Assembly: GCA_025175895.1 (NCBI GenBank)
Contig: CM046003.1
Coordinates: 47,176,335-47,240,334, forward strand
Length of the DNA: 64,000 bases
Reading direction: 5' to 3'
From: Wurfbainia villosa
Lineage: Eukaryota; Streptophyta; Magnoliopsida; Zingiberales; Zingiberaceae
Of this stretch, positions 22,840 through 34,020 are shown piece after piece. The stretch's first letter is position 1, and every line of letters starts with the position of its first letter. The notes under the pieces were generated by a model that had not been told where the DNA came from, searched no databases, and worked only from the letters and a program-made list of their open reading frames with translations. A program made the translations under genes and the position numbers.

Positions 22840-24565
22840 ATGGAAGAACAATTGGGATGAAACATTAACACACCGATCCCTTACTCCTTCTATGGACAAG
22901 AAGGGTTTAAGCAATGGAAGTCAAGAATTGAACACTTCCTAATGATGAGGGACTTCGAAGAATGGTCTATCTTAATGGAAGGATATAGCTATCCAAGAGG
23001 ACCAAAAGGTGGATTCCTCAAGAAAAAGAGATGGATCGAAGAGCAAGTCCAAGCCTTCGAAAAGAATGAGAAGGTAATGAAGTTGTTAATTGATTTAATA
23101 CCTAACAATATCTTGTGTATTTTAGGTAATTATGTAGATGCAAACGAGCTATGGAGCCAAGTGGCCAAGCTCCATGAAAGCCCATCAATGGTCCAAGAGG
23201 AAGAGACCGAAGAGGCTAATGCATCACCCTCACAAGGAAGTGAGGACTTGGAGGTTGAGAGATCATCAACATCCAAAGAGGAAGAGGAAGTAGAATCGGA
23301 AGTTGATAGGGAGTCAATTTCCAGGTTGGTGGAGGAAGTGGAAGAAGCATCCACTTCTAGGATTGAGGAGGAGATTAGAGTTTCCTCAACACCGGAGCAT
23401 CAAGAAGAAGCTTCGATATCCAGTCAAGATGAAGAAGTGTCAATTCCGAACTCCACCACTAACCTAGGTAACTCAAACACTCAAATTTCAAATAAAAATA
23501 ATATTATGTGTTTTGAGTGTAGGGAATTTGGGCACTATAAGAGCAAGTGCCCAAAGAAGATTAGGAAAGCTCCACCGGCACCAAAAGTCAAGGATGTCGG
23601 TTCCCCAACACCTAAAGGCAAGGAGCACATCATATGCTTCAAGTGCAATTCAAAGGGGCATTATCGGAGTCAATGCCCTAGGGGGAAGAAGAAGGGGCAA
23701 GGAGGAGCATTACAAGTAGGGGGAGCTTCTATAGCTAACCCTAAGGTATATTTTAATAATGCACCTTCCAAATTTAAAAGTCAAAAGCATGCTAGAAATT
23801 TTAATTCTCTTGCAATTCACCATGAAAAGCATGCTAGAGATAAATATATTTGTTTAGGAGCTAAAATCGTTAACTTCAAAAGTAGGGAGAAATTTGGGAC
23901 TAATGTCCCTAAAAACAACTTATTTAAGGACAAACCTAGGTCAAATAACTCAAGATCAATTTTACCTAGGGAGACAATTAGAAAGGTGCAAGAGCACCTA
24001 GGTCTAAACCCTAAATGGACTAAGCATATGCCTAGGAAGTCCAATGCCCAAGATTTAAATCAAAATTCTAAAATTGGGCAATTAGAAAAGGAAAATTAAG
24101 TCTTGAGGTCAAGGCTTGAAAAACTTGAAAACACCCTAAATAAGATACAAAATCAATTTAAAGGGTCTAGTGGTCAAAGTCAAAGGTCCAAGAGTCAAAA
24201 GTCAACTAAGGACAAGCAAGGTTTGGGTCACAAACCTAAGCCTAAGGTAGCTTACCATAGTGTTCCATTTGATTATGGGACACAAACTAGGTCTAGGAAG
24301 ACCAAGGTCAATAGGGAAGTCATCCCTAGAGTAAAGGGTGTGCCTAGTGGCTAGGGTTTCTAGGAAACCTAGGGTGGCCACTAAGAAGGTTGCAAGGGGA
24401 GTTACCCCTAGAGTCAACCTAGGTAAGACCCAAATGACCAAGGCTAACAAGCCTAGGAGGGTCATTAGGAAGGTATCTAGGGAGGTTATCCCTAAGGAAT
24501 ACCTAATTAACCCTAGGAGCTCAAATCGGTTTTGGGTTCCTAAGAGCGTGATTGATTCATGCTAG
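22840..24565 (+). pseudogene. gag: A2 gag, two stops and a frameshift
   Basis: The ATG at 22840 starts MEEQLG, then TGA (22858-22860) stands where A1, C and D have TGG (LGWDIN). The frame then runs through 22942-24099 with the same domains as A1: acidic serine-rich linker, two CCHC knuckles (CFECREFGHYKSKC, CFKCNSKGHYRSQC) and coiled coil. A TAA at 24097-24099 replaces a CAA. Near 24330 a 5-base deletion relative to A1 shifts the frame; the tail (ending FWVPKSVIDSC) is read at 24338-24565. Nothing resembling protease or pol follows. Confidence 0.88.
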
Positions 24566-26398
24566 GTGGGTTTAGGATGTGCCAACCTTGAGTGGATGGG
24601 TAGTTAACTCTTTGGAAATAGGGGTGAATTATAATCCTAAAAGATTTTAGGATGTGCCAATATTAGTTATGAAGTTTGATAAAATGATCAAATTGGCACA
24701 ATTAGGGTTTATTGTGTTAGTGTGTCATTTTGGGTTTTTGGCACACTAGGGAGATTAATGATAATATGGCAAAATATATCTAACTATATCAAATGGCAAT
24801 TAATATTAAAATTTAGGTATTACCATACCTATACATTTTATATGCCATGCTTTGATTGCCATATGCCATGTCATGACATCATGCCTAGTTCTATGATTTT
24901 ATATGTCATGTTCATGTTTTAGGATTAAGGTTTTAAATGTCATGTGTTTTTAGATTTCATATTATGCCATGACATCATGATTATGAGCATATGCTTATTT
25001 ATATCATCATTAATGCCATAATCATTCATGCATTTAAGAAAAATTTCGATTGAAATTGATTTAAGGACTATGACATGACTTGAAGTCCCATTTATAAGGG
25101 AATCAAGTAGGGTTGCCTAGGAAATGCATGAAACCCTAGATAAAATGAATCAAAACCCATATCTCACATCCAATTGACATGTATGTGTATTTATACACCC
25201 TAGATACATGTGAGATGCTAGGATATGAGTTAAGTTCAAGGTGCATAGTTTTTGCATATAGATGAACTAAAACTCATCTAATTTCAATTAGTGGATCATT
25301 GGGAGAGCATGTGTACAAGTCATGTACATAGATCCCAAGGAATATGATCCAAAATAAGGTTTTGAAAACATTTTAAAATCATTTTGAAAAACCTTGGTGA
25401 AGTCTATCTTTTGATAGCAATCACCATTGATAGAGTTGATACAAAATAGGGCCAAAACATTGAAAATTTCAATGGTTTTGAGTTTTATATCAAACTCACT
25501 ATTTTATGGGTAAAATAATTTTCAAATATTTTTCACCCATTGTGTGTGTCATAAGTATTATACGTATGAATTTTCACGATTTTTTGAATTACGTATAATT
25601 ATTTATGAATTTTTAAAATTCATTTCTGATATAAAATCGAGATTATTATCGACCCGCCTGTGGCGTGGCGATCGATGTGAGTGGCAATGACCGACATCGT
25701 CAGAGTCGATCGCTGTGTCTGATTTTGGGTTAACAAGGTTTGTTTAGCCCATTTTCAGCCATGGTAAATGTCCCTAACCACTTCTAACCCTAGGATATGC
25801 TTTGGGAAGCATTATAAAGGGTGAAAATCCATTGGATATGGATTAGGAGAAGTGTTAGGTCAAAGTATCAAATTTAGGGTGAGTGAAAGTTCTATGTTGA
25901 ACTTAGAACCTTAATTTTGATGGTTTAGAGTTCCTATTGGCTTAGGGGCTTCCCAAGGACATTGTTGGTGCAATGATCAAGGGGGAGCACGCCTTTAGGG
26001 GGAGGTATCCATCTTGGGATGATGGATGTGTTTTTCTCCTTGAAGAGGAGAAGTTATTGGGAGAGTATCATCAATTGGGAAAATTGATGGGTTTTGATAC
26101 CCAATTTAGAAATTGGGAGAGAGTATAGGATTGTCTCTCTTGAGTGATATGTGAATTATCACTAGGAAGATGGTAGGTATCCTAGGTATTTATTTTTGGA
26201 TCAAGGGGGAGATTGTAAGATCTCATTGGGACATGAGACATTGACCTCCTTGGAGAGAAAACCTTTTTGATGTTAGTCAAAAAGGGGGAGAATGTTTGGG
26301 GGAGAACATTTGGAGAGTGTTTACCAATTTGGGATAATTGGTAAGGGATTTGAGTAAGTGGTCTAACTCAGATGATTTGTTTGGTTTTGTCAAACATC
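24566..26398 (+). other. A2 3' non-coding region with multiple purine tracts
   Basis: About 1.8 kb without a plausible gene. Blocks shared with D and C: TGTCATGACA-like motifs at 24860-24990, the GACATGACTTGAAGTCCC region near 25070-25090, TTTTGATAGCAATCACCA at about 25410-25430, a region at 25640-25720 that corresponds to D's palindromes but reads GATCGATG/GTCGATCGC, and purine tracts AAGGGGGAG at 25979, GGGGGAGG near 26000, AAGGGGGAGATTG at 26203 and AAAGGGGGAGAA at 26281. Confidence 0.82.
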
Positions 26399-26412
26399 AA
26401 AAAGGGGGAGAT
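26399..26412 (+). promoter_or_regulatory. A2 polypurine tract
   Basis: AAAAAGGGGGAGAT adjacent to the 3' LTR, the last of a series of similar tracts. Confidence 0.93.
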
Positions 26413-28033
26413 TATTGGTGCAATCGGCCCAGGTCACGATTGACCAGACTCGAGTTTGACTCGAGTGATATTTTGATGTTTGACAAAGTGGTTTGACATT
26501 GATGTTTGACATTAATGTCGGTTAATATGTTGGGGAGATTGTTGGAGCAATCGACCCGGGTCATGTTTGACCGGACTCGAGTTTGACTCGAGGAAGACCA
26601 TGATGGTTGACTGGGGTTGACCATGTGATTATGGGAAAGTCCAAGCATGGGTCTTGGCAAGGTAAAGTCCAAGTCATGGGTACTTGGCATGGAAAGTCCA
26701 AGTGGGACACTTGGCATTTGGTAAAGTCCAAGTCTTGAGTACTTGGCATGAGAAGTCCAAGTGGGACACTTGGTGCATGGAAAGTCCAAGTCATGGGTAC
26801 TTGGCATTTGGGAAAGTCCAAGTCTTGAGTACTTGGCATGAGAAGTCCAAGCATGGGTCTTGGCAAATGAGAATTCCAACATGGGTTGCCAAGGGAAAGT
26901 CCAAGCTTGAGTCTTGGCATTTGGGAAGTCCAAGGGGATTGATATTGGCAGCGTAAAGTCCAAGCGGAGTCTTGGCGGCGTAAGTCCAATGTGCCTTGGC
27001 GGTGTAGACATCGTTAGCATGACATAGCCGAGGGAAGCACCTGGAGGCTAGCGCGATGGATGAACAAGTCATGGATGACTTGGAGGGATCCGAGAGGCGT
27101 GAGACTGATGGAGGTGGCTAGAAGGCTTAGGTCTAGGCTAAGGGTGGTCTAGCAAGTATGGGGGCACCATACTTGGGTTAAAACCTCATCTTTGAGGTTG
27201 GCAGTCGACTGGAATTATGGCCGGTTCGAATGCCGTGAGTCGACTTGAGTTCGACTGCCGTTTAAGAGCTAGAACCGCTCTGGCAGTCGACTGCTCATTG
27301 GAGCAATGATCGGATGTCTACGACGATCGACTACAGGGTCGAATGACCGCTAAGTTCGTGTCGAGCATAGAACGCCAGAAGCCGACGCTGGCCGACCGAT
27401 CGCCAATGGTGGCTGATCGCAAAGAGATCCGTTGAAATTTTTCCAGCGTGGATCGACCCGTTGTCTCACGACAACAGTGGCATCAGTCGACTGGTGACTT
27501 ATGGCAGTCGACTGATAGACGGAAATCCAGGTCGCGCGGAAGGATAAAAGGAGCTCGACGGGAGGATTTTTAGCAATGGTTTTTTGATCATCTTTGGGGC
27601 GATTTGTTGCTGCAAATCAGAGTCTCCAAGGCCACTCTTCAAGCAACCAAAAGCAAGCAATCCAAAGCATTTGTAAAGTGTTTTCTTTACTTGTATTGCA
27701 TTATTCTTCATTGTATTTGCTTGTTGCTTTTAGATTATTGTTGTAATCTATTGTAAGAGGTTTCTCCACCTCCGACTTGTGTCGAGGAGTATTTGTGATT
27801 AGTGATTGCGTGTGCATCACTAGGGCTCTTTAGAGCTCGATCCATGGATTAGGAACCGTTCGGTTCCGAACCACGTTATATCCTTATGTTCGTGATTGTA
27901 TCTTTTCGTTATTGCTTTTATTATTTCTATTCCGCTGCGCATAACGAGTTTTGTAGAGACGATCGCGAACGAATTCCATCTACGTACGGTCAACGCTATT
28001 CACCCCCCCTCTAGCGGCCTTAAATTTCCAACA
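26413..28033 (+). repeat. A2 3' LTR (1,621 bp)
   Basis: Begins TATTGGTGCAATCGG (one change in the terminal TGTT) and ends TTTCCAACA. The minisatellite at 26632-27005 has about 13 units. The palindrome region 27200-27530 keeps some CAGTCGACTG sites. TATA-like GATAAAAGG lies near 27541-27549. It is about 30 bases shorter than the 5' LTR near its head, where a stretch with GGGATTTGACAAAG is missing. Confidence 0.92.
26632..27005 (+). repeat. Hairpin minisatellite in A2 3' LTR
   Basis: About 13 tandem units of 25-32 bases, each starting AAGTCCAAG and containing a dyad: CCAAGTG-GGA-CACTTGG, CCAAGT-CTTGAGT-ACTTGG, CCAAGT-CATGGGT-ACTTGG or CCAAG-CATGGGT-CTTGG. Arms pair although units differ. Confidence 0.87.
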
Positions 28034-28038
28034 AATAA
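28034..28038. repeat. Target duplication AATAA, right of A2
   Basis: Matches 11545-11549. C's non-coding region continues directly after it. Confidence 0.9.
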
Positions 28039-28519
28039 TTTAAAAGTATTTGTCAATAATCATGATGTCATGGCATAAAAAATAACTTAAGTGTAAGCAT
28101 GCCATAAATTAACCTAAGTCTTATCATGACATTTAAAATGATCATATGAAGCATGATGTCATAACATGACATCTATGGCAAGCAAAACATGACAAATATA
28201 TAAAGGTATAAAATACCCAAGATCTGAATTAAATTGTCATTTTCTAGATTTAAACCTCATTTTTGCCATGATAAACCAAATCTCCCAAATGTGCCAAAAA
28301 TCCAAAAAAGGCACACTATTGACCTTTAACCTAATTGTGCCAATTTTGATTAATTTTTCAACTTCCATAAAATTCATTGGCACATTCTAAAAACTTTTAG
28401 GGAATAATTCAACCTCATTTCCAAGGAATCTCAAATCCTTGAAAATATCCTAAAGTGCCACCTTTATTATGGTTAGGTTAACTACCTATCCATTCAAGGT
28501 TGACACACCCTAAACCTAT

Positions 28520-30171
28520 CTAGCGTGAGGGTATCACACTCCTAAGAACCCAATACCTATTGGAGCTCCTTGGGTTTACTAGGTACTCACTAGAGATAAC
28601 TTCCCTTAGTACCTTCCTAATGACCCTCCTTGGCTTGGAAGCCTTGGTCATTGTGGTCTTGTCAAGGTTAATCCTAGGGATTTCTTCCCTTGTAACCTTG
28701 TTAGTGGCTTTCCTAGGTTTCATTGAAACCTTAGCCATAGACACTTACCATGGTCATCTCTAGGGATGACTTCCCTTGTGACCTTGGTTTTCCTAGACCT
28801 AGTAGTAGTTCCATAATTAAATGAAACATTGTGGTAGGTTTGTATGGTCTTCTTGGGCTTAGGCTTGTGACCCAAACCTTCCTTGCCCTTAGCTAAATCT
28901 TTCCTACCAACACCTAAGTTTTGTCCATTTGACCCTATAATCATGTTTTCCATCTTCCTTAGGTTCTTCTCCATTTTCTCAAACTTTGACCTCAAAGCTT
29001 GATTTTCCTTGTCTAATACCCCAATTTTTGAATTTCCATTATTTCTTGAGATATTTTTATTTCTAGGCATATGCCTAAATTTCTTAGGGCTATTAGATGG
29101 GGTCTCAACCTTATCCCTAAGATTACAATGTTTGGCACCTAAACAAAAATACTTATTTTTAGATTGATCCTTAGTCTTACTACTAGCATGCTTCTTATAA
29201 TCATCAACAATTGCAAGTAAATTGAAACTATTCCTAGCATTCTTTCTATCATTACATAAATTACGAGCATTATTAAAATTTACCTTAGGGGTTGCCTTAG
29301 CTCCCCTTACATTTGAACTCTCTCCTTTGTCCTTTTGAGGGTGCCTCCCTCTAGGACATTGGCTCCAGTAATGTCCTTGTTTGTTGCACTTGAAGCATAC
29401 TATATACTCCTTGCTCTTGCGAATTGGGACTTCGACTTCCTTTGACTTTTCTTTGGACCTTGGTGTCAGTTGAGCCTTTTTGACTCTTTTTGGGCATTTA
29501 CTCTTATAATGCCCTACTTCTTTACACTTAAAGCATGTTATATAATTTTTATTTTTAACAATTACATTTGAGTTACCTTCTTGAATGGTAGGTGAATTTT
29601 TTCCTTCTTCTTCTTCACGTCCGGAGGTAGATGGCTCCACCTCTTGCTCTTGTTCCATGGTTGAAGATCTAAGCTCCCCCTCAATTCTTGAAGTGGAGGC
29701 TTCTACAATTTATTCCACCTCTTCATCGGAAGTTGAACATCTATCAACCTCCAAGTCTACATGAGCTTGGGATGAAGATGGACTTTCTTCTTCTTGTGGC
29801 TCCTCCATTTGTGTGGATGAGGAAACTTCATGAAGCTTGGTTAACTTGCTCTATAATTCCTTATCATCCCTAAACTCACCTAATCTAGACACAACCTTGT
29901 TAAGTAATAAATTTAATAACAATTGCGTTACCTTATCATTTCTTTCAAATTATTCTAGTTGATCCTTTGTCCATTTCTTTTTCATGAGTATTTTACCCTT
30001 CTTGTCCATGTGAACTTCAACTCCTTGCATCAAAATAAACTAATTTTCTATTTCACACATTAGAAAATGTTCCATCCTTACCTTCCATTGATCAAATTCT
30101 TTAGCTCCATAGAGTTCATATGGAGGAGGAACATTGATGTCCCATCCCAATTCAAAATTTGCCTCCTCCAT
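28520..30171 (-). pseudogene. gag: C gag, broken
   Basis: The ATG at 30171 starts MEEANFELGWDINVPPPYELYGAK, as in A and D. A stop follows at about 30040, and 29660-30040 is frameshifted. The stretch 28720-29658 is open and contains two CCHC knuckles (CFKCKEVGHYKSKC and CFKCNKQGHYWSQC) and the coiled coil (LDKENQALRSKFEKMEKNL). The C-terminal tail is in another frame at 28520-28744 and ends SNRYWVLRSVIPSR. Only gag is present. Confidence 0.85.
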
Positions 30172-30227
30172 CTTCCTTCTTCCCTCTATCGTGCTCTCTT
30201 GGTTGTTAAGCCTTGAAGAGCGACCTT

Positions 30228-30239
30228 GCTCTAATACCA
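30228..30239 (-). promoter_or_regulatory. C primer-binding site, variant
   Basis: TGGTATTAGAGC on the minus strand, the same C-to-T variant as D. Confidence 0.85.
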
Positions 30240-30241
30240 CT

Positions 30242-30501
30242 TATAGGACCGTTGGCGTCACTAGAGTGGGAGGGGGTGAATAGAAATTCATCAATTTCAT
30301 TGATGGAATTCGTCACGCTTGTCTATGATCGTTAGTACGCAGTGGAAATACGAATACAAATACACAAACAAATCACAGCACAAGCTCAACACAAGGATTT
30401 AACATGGTTCGAAACCTTAGTTCCTACTCCACGGCCGAGCCCTAGCCAGCTCTAGTGATGCAAACCACCACTATCAAACTTCTCCTTCTCGGTGACACAC
30501 C
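30242..30501 (-). repeat. C 5' LTR, distal 260 bases
   Basis: Matches the low-coordinate end of C's 3' LTR (8619-8875) with GGACCGTTGGCGTC and the AACCTTAGTTC and GGTGACAC blocks. The terminal TGTAGG is TATAGG here. The B array cuts it at 30502; candidate target duplication ACACC (30497-30501). Confidence 0.88.
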
Positions 30502-32731
30502 TGTTAGTGATATATGAGAGATGTCCTAAGGCAATCGCCTTATGTTTGAACCATTTATATGATAAACGAAGATTCACTATTTGACTATACATGTTTTCAT
30601 GTATTTGATTAGATCTTAAACTCATTTATTGAATGTCCACGATACGATTCACAGCATGAGAGAATTTGTGATTGGATCACAACTAGTGAGTATCTCTACA
30701 TGTGTAATTGTGATGTATCGGAATTATCCCTAGTCGATGAATTGATGGATTTGGACACCATTGATTCTGTCGAGACTAGCACGAGGTATACTCCTTGGTG
30801 TATCCAAGCAGCTGATTCTCACTGGCTGGAGACATTGTGATATCCGGAGTTAATCGTGGATGTTAGTTATGGTAACTAGTTCATTGGAGTGACCAGTTGT
30901 AAGACTTCATATGGTTCTCTACATATATAGATATGTCAATGAAGTTCTTACTGCAGCTTAAGTGCGATGTTCCTTTGACTTGCGGTATTCAAGTCATCTT
31001 GATCATAAAGACTTATACTTTGACATCTTAAGCAAGCATCTCTAAGGAGATATGGACCCGGGATGATTGGGTATAAGTCGAAGTGATCGAAGGTGTTTGA
31101 ATAGCCAATAAAGGATTCACCACTCCATGCGAGAAGATGTATACCCATGACCTCTCGTCGGATTGTTACTAAAGTCTTTGGCCAAAGCATTACATGTTTA
31201 GAGTAAGGTACTCTTCGATACATGTGCAGTAACTAGAATCCGTAGGATGAGGAAATGATACTTGGGCAAGGTGTGACGTAGTCAGCCTAGTGGGAACTAA
31301 CACTATAGACCATGTCCTGAACCAAGTGGGTATAAGATAAGTGAAGGGAATGGGGCACGATTCATTCGAGCTGCCGAAGGGTTTCAGAAATAGTTCTGGA
31401 TCAACCGTTAATCTTTTCGGATAATTAGGGATCATGATGTACTACTAGGTGCCACTCATGTTCATTCTATAATTAATGGTTAATTATAAACGACTAACAT
31501 TAACCGAGAACCTATTTGGTCACACGTACAACGAGCATAATCCGAAGGATTTAAAATGAGCTTGAGAATGATTTTCTCAGATCGAGAGAAACTAGGTTTG
31601 GTTGGACCAAACATGGAGCGAGCATGAAATTGTTTCAGTCGCAATGGAAGCGTGGATGGGCCGTGTCTTATGAAGACATGATGGATGAACCAAATTGGTT
31701 TGGTTATAATCCAATGGAGGAGAATAAACCAAAGGGTTTGGTTTGTTTTAAACGAATAAACCAAAGTTGGTTCGGTTCGTTTTAACTTAAAATAAACTAT
31801 CATGGTTTGGTTTATTTTAACTTAAATTAAAGGAGTGGGTTAACGGGCTTTTGGTTATGATTCGATAACCATTAAGAGAATTTGTTCTTTATAAAATAGG
31901 GCTTAAGGGTTTTGTTAAGCCCTAATCAAAATCCTTGCAACCCTAAGTTGCCGCCCCTCCTTCTCCTTGTGAAGTCGGCGCCAACCCTCTTGCCGCCGCC
32001 CACCACCACCCAAGCTCCTTGTCGGCGTACAACAGTTTCCATCCTCTCCCCTTGCCGGCGTCGAGCTACTGCCGGAAGAGCTCCGGTGATCTCCTTTGGG
32101 TTCGGCAACAAGGTGAGCTTCAACCTTACATTTTGGCCGACCCCTATTCCTCCACCAAAGCTATCCAGTTTTCAGGACAGCTTGTTTCCTTCTCGTTGGA
32201 GCATCGTTTGGACGACGTTTGGAGCTCCGACAGTGGTATCCTTGCCGGGGATTCGATCTTCGGTAATCCTCATAGGTGGAGGACGAAGGATTCATCAAAC
32301 GGTTGACGAATACCTCTCCGGAGAAGCGAGTTTTTGAGGACTCGTTTTGGATCCGAATTTTGATTCGGATCGTGATCTTCTCTCGATCACATTGTCTTCA
32401 ACACGAGGCTAGTAACCAATACGAAGACGAGGCTCATGACTTTGTGAAGTCATCCCAAAGATACTTGGCGTGGATACGGATAGAGACGATTCTAGCGAGA
32501 ATCGTTCCGGTTGATGTCTTTCCCGCTACACGTAATACGTCCGGTATAAATAGTATAAATTTCTTTTTATTGCAAAATTTGAATTTATGGTTATGTCTAC
32601 ACATGTTGTACTATGCATGCGTATGATTGTGTGTTGTAATAAATAAGATTTATTATTTTATTCCTTCCGCTGTGCACATGTTTACGAAACATGTTCGAAC
32701 ACACACTCGCCGCGGTGTCGGAAACCCAACA
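30502..32731 (+). repeat. B array LTR1 (2,230 bp)
   Basis: Starts TGTTAGTGATATATGAGAG, ends GGAAACCCAACA. TATA box 31890-31898. The leader hairpin is degraded here (AAGCTATCCAG / AGGACAGCTT). Splice-donor-like CAAGGTGAGC at about 32109-32118. Confidence 0.93.
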
Positions 32732-34020
32732 GTAGTATAAGAGCCCAGGTTGTGTTTCGACATAATCGTAAAATTGTTTTGCGATAGTCATAATGATATT
32801 TCTGGAAATTTTCTACTTTTGGAAAGTTAGAAGTATTTATGGAAATTTTTCAATTTTGGAAAGTCTAGAAGTATTTATGGAAATCTTCTACTTTTGGAAA
32901 GTTGGAAGTATTTATGGAAATTGATATTTTCCATAAATAAAAAATTTGATTAGATTTTGGAAATTTGTTTCCTAATTTAATCATGGTTTGATTTGGGAAA
33001 TCAAATCTTTAAATATTTTATTTCCATAAGTAGTTTTGATGGTTTAGGAAATTGGTTTCCTAAATTGACTTTCCTTAATCAACTATTTCCACAAATAAAA
33101 TATGTGATTAGATTTGGAAATTTGTTTCCTAATTTAATCATAATTTGATTTGGAGAATCAAATCTTAAATATATTTTATTTCCATAAATAGTTATGACTA
33201 TAAGGAAATTTTGTACATGACATAATTGTATGCTATGTGATTGCATTAGATGCATATCATTATGCCATGCGTGTCGTGACATGTAGATGTATACCATGTA
33301 TGTCATGCCATATAGATAATAGTTATTTGCATGCAAATAGGATGAGACATAAAATCCCTAACTCAATATTAAAACCTACACCTTCCATTAATATGGTTAG
33401 AACCAGAGTTCCGTTTCTTGTTTGGGTTGTTGGACTCTCTCCAAGCCCGGCTCGAACCCGAATATGTTCAAACAATGAAATAGTTTAATACTAATATGGT
33501 AAGAGTCAGAGGTCAATCATTAGCTTTGGTTGTTGGACTCTCTCCAAGTTGGGCTAATTGGTTGAATGCGCTCTAACCATATTAAAACTATTTCTCGATT
33601 AATGGGTTGGCTTTAACCTGGAGCATCGGCTTGTTGGACTCTCTCCAAGGTCGATGTAAAGGGAGGTGAAGTTGGGTGCTATGCATATGATGCATACTTG
33701 TTAATGTGTTAACAACCCGATGTATGTGCGAACATTAAATTAGTTGATAGCACATTGTGATAGTTGCATATACGTGATATGCAATAGGTATATTTGATAC
33801 CTACCATCATAGTTATGAATGGCTTGTTGGACTCTCTCCAAGGTTGTTCATATCTATGATGGATATCAGCCCATTCGGAGATGGACCTACGATCTCCCGA
33901 AGTGATTTTGGGGTTTTTAAAATTCGAAAAATGAATGGGATTTATGAATGTATATTGATGCATTTTAAATCATCTTTCTCATATATGCTTATTTTGTATT
34001 TCTAAGTTAATCTATTGATC
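32732..34020 (+). other. Interior 1 PBS and leader
   Basis: The PBS is mutated (GTAGTATAAGAGCCCAGG). The leader has three tandem TATTTATGGAAAT units (about 32800-32935), AT-rich duplicated blocks, then four 19-mer repeats TTGTTGGACTCTCTCCAAG at 33427-33445, 33530-33548, 33631-33649 and 33824-33842, each a TTGGA-CTCTC-TCCAA hairpin. Confidence 0.88.

Larger units (their letters stand above)
11550..28033 (+). mobile_element. A2: complete gag-only LTR retrotransposon split by B1
   Basis: Removing B1 and one copy of its target duplication leaves about 6.9 kb. Order: 5' LTR 11550-11782 plus 21347-22766, PBS 22769-22780, gag 22840-24565, non-coding 3' region, polypurine tract 26399-26412, 3' LTR 26413-28033, flanked by AATAA repeats. 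It is the type copy for the family: it shows that no protease, integrase, RT or RNase H lies between gag and the 3' LTR. The 3' LTR starts TATTGG instead of TGTTGG. Confidence 0.93.
8619..30501 (-). mobile_element. C: gag-only LTR element, split twice
   Basis: Minus-strand element inserted in D's 5' LTR. Visible parts: 3' LTR 8619-10226, interior 10227-11549 and 28039-30241 (split by A2), and the distal part of the 5' LTR 30242-30501 (cut by the B array). The left candidate target duplication is CCCAT (8614-8618); the right flank is outside the window. The interior holds a broken gag and a multi-PPT 3' region but no pol. Family identity with A and D rests on gag, PBS position and the shared 3' blocks. 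Confidence 0.86.

Noticed and set aside
30948..31435. Conserved minus-strand ORFs of 66-91 codons in all B LTRs (plus-strand counterparts in B1)
   Set aside because: They are present only because LTRs are repeated, have no recognisable domain, and are antisense to the element.
31912..32337. 141-codon ORF repeated in array LTRs (31912, 37327, 42732, 62560)
   Set aside because: It recurs because LTRs are copies. It starts at TTG in the first copy, lies in the untranslated leader, is broken in LTR4 and is not open in B1.
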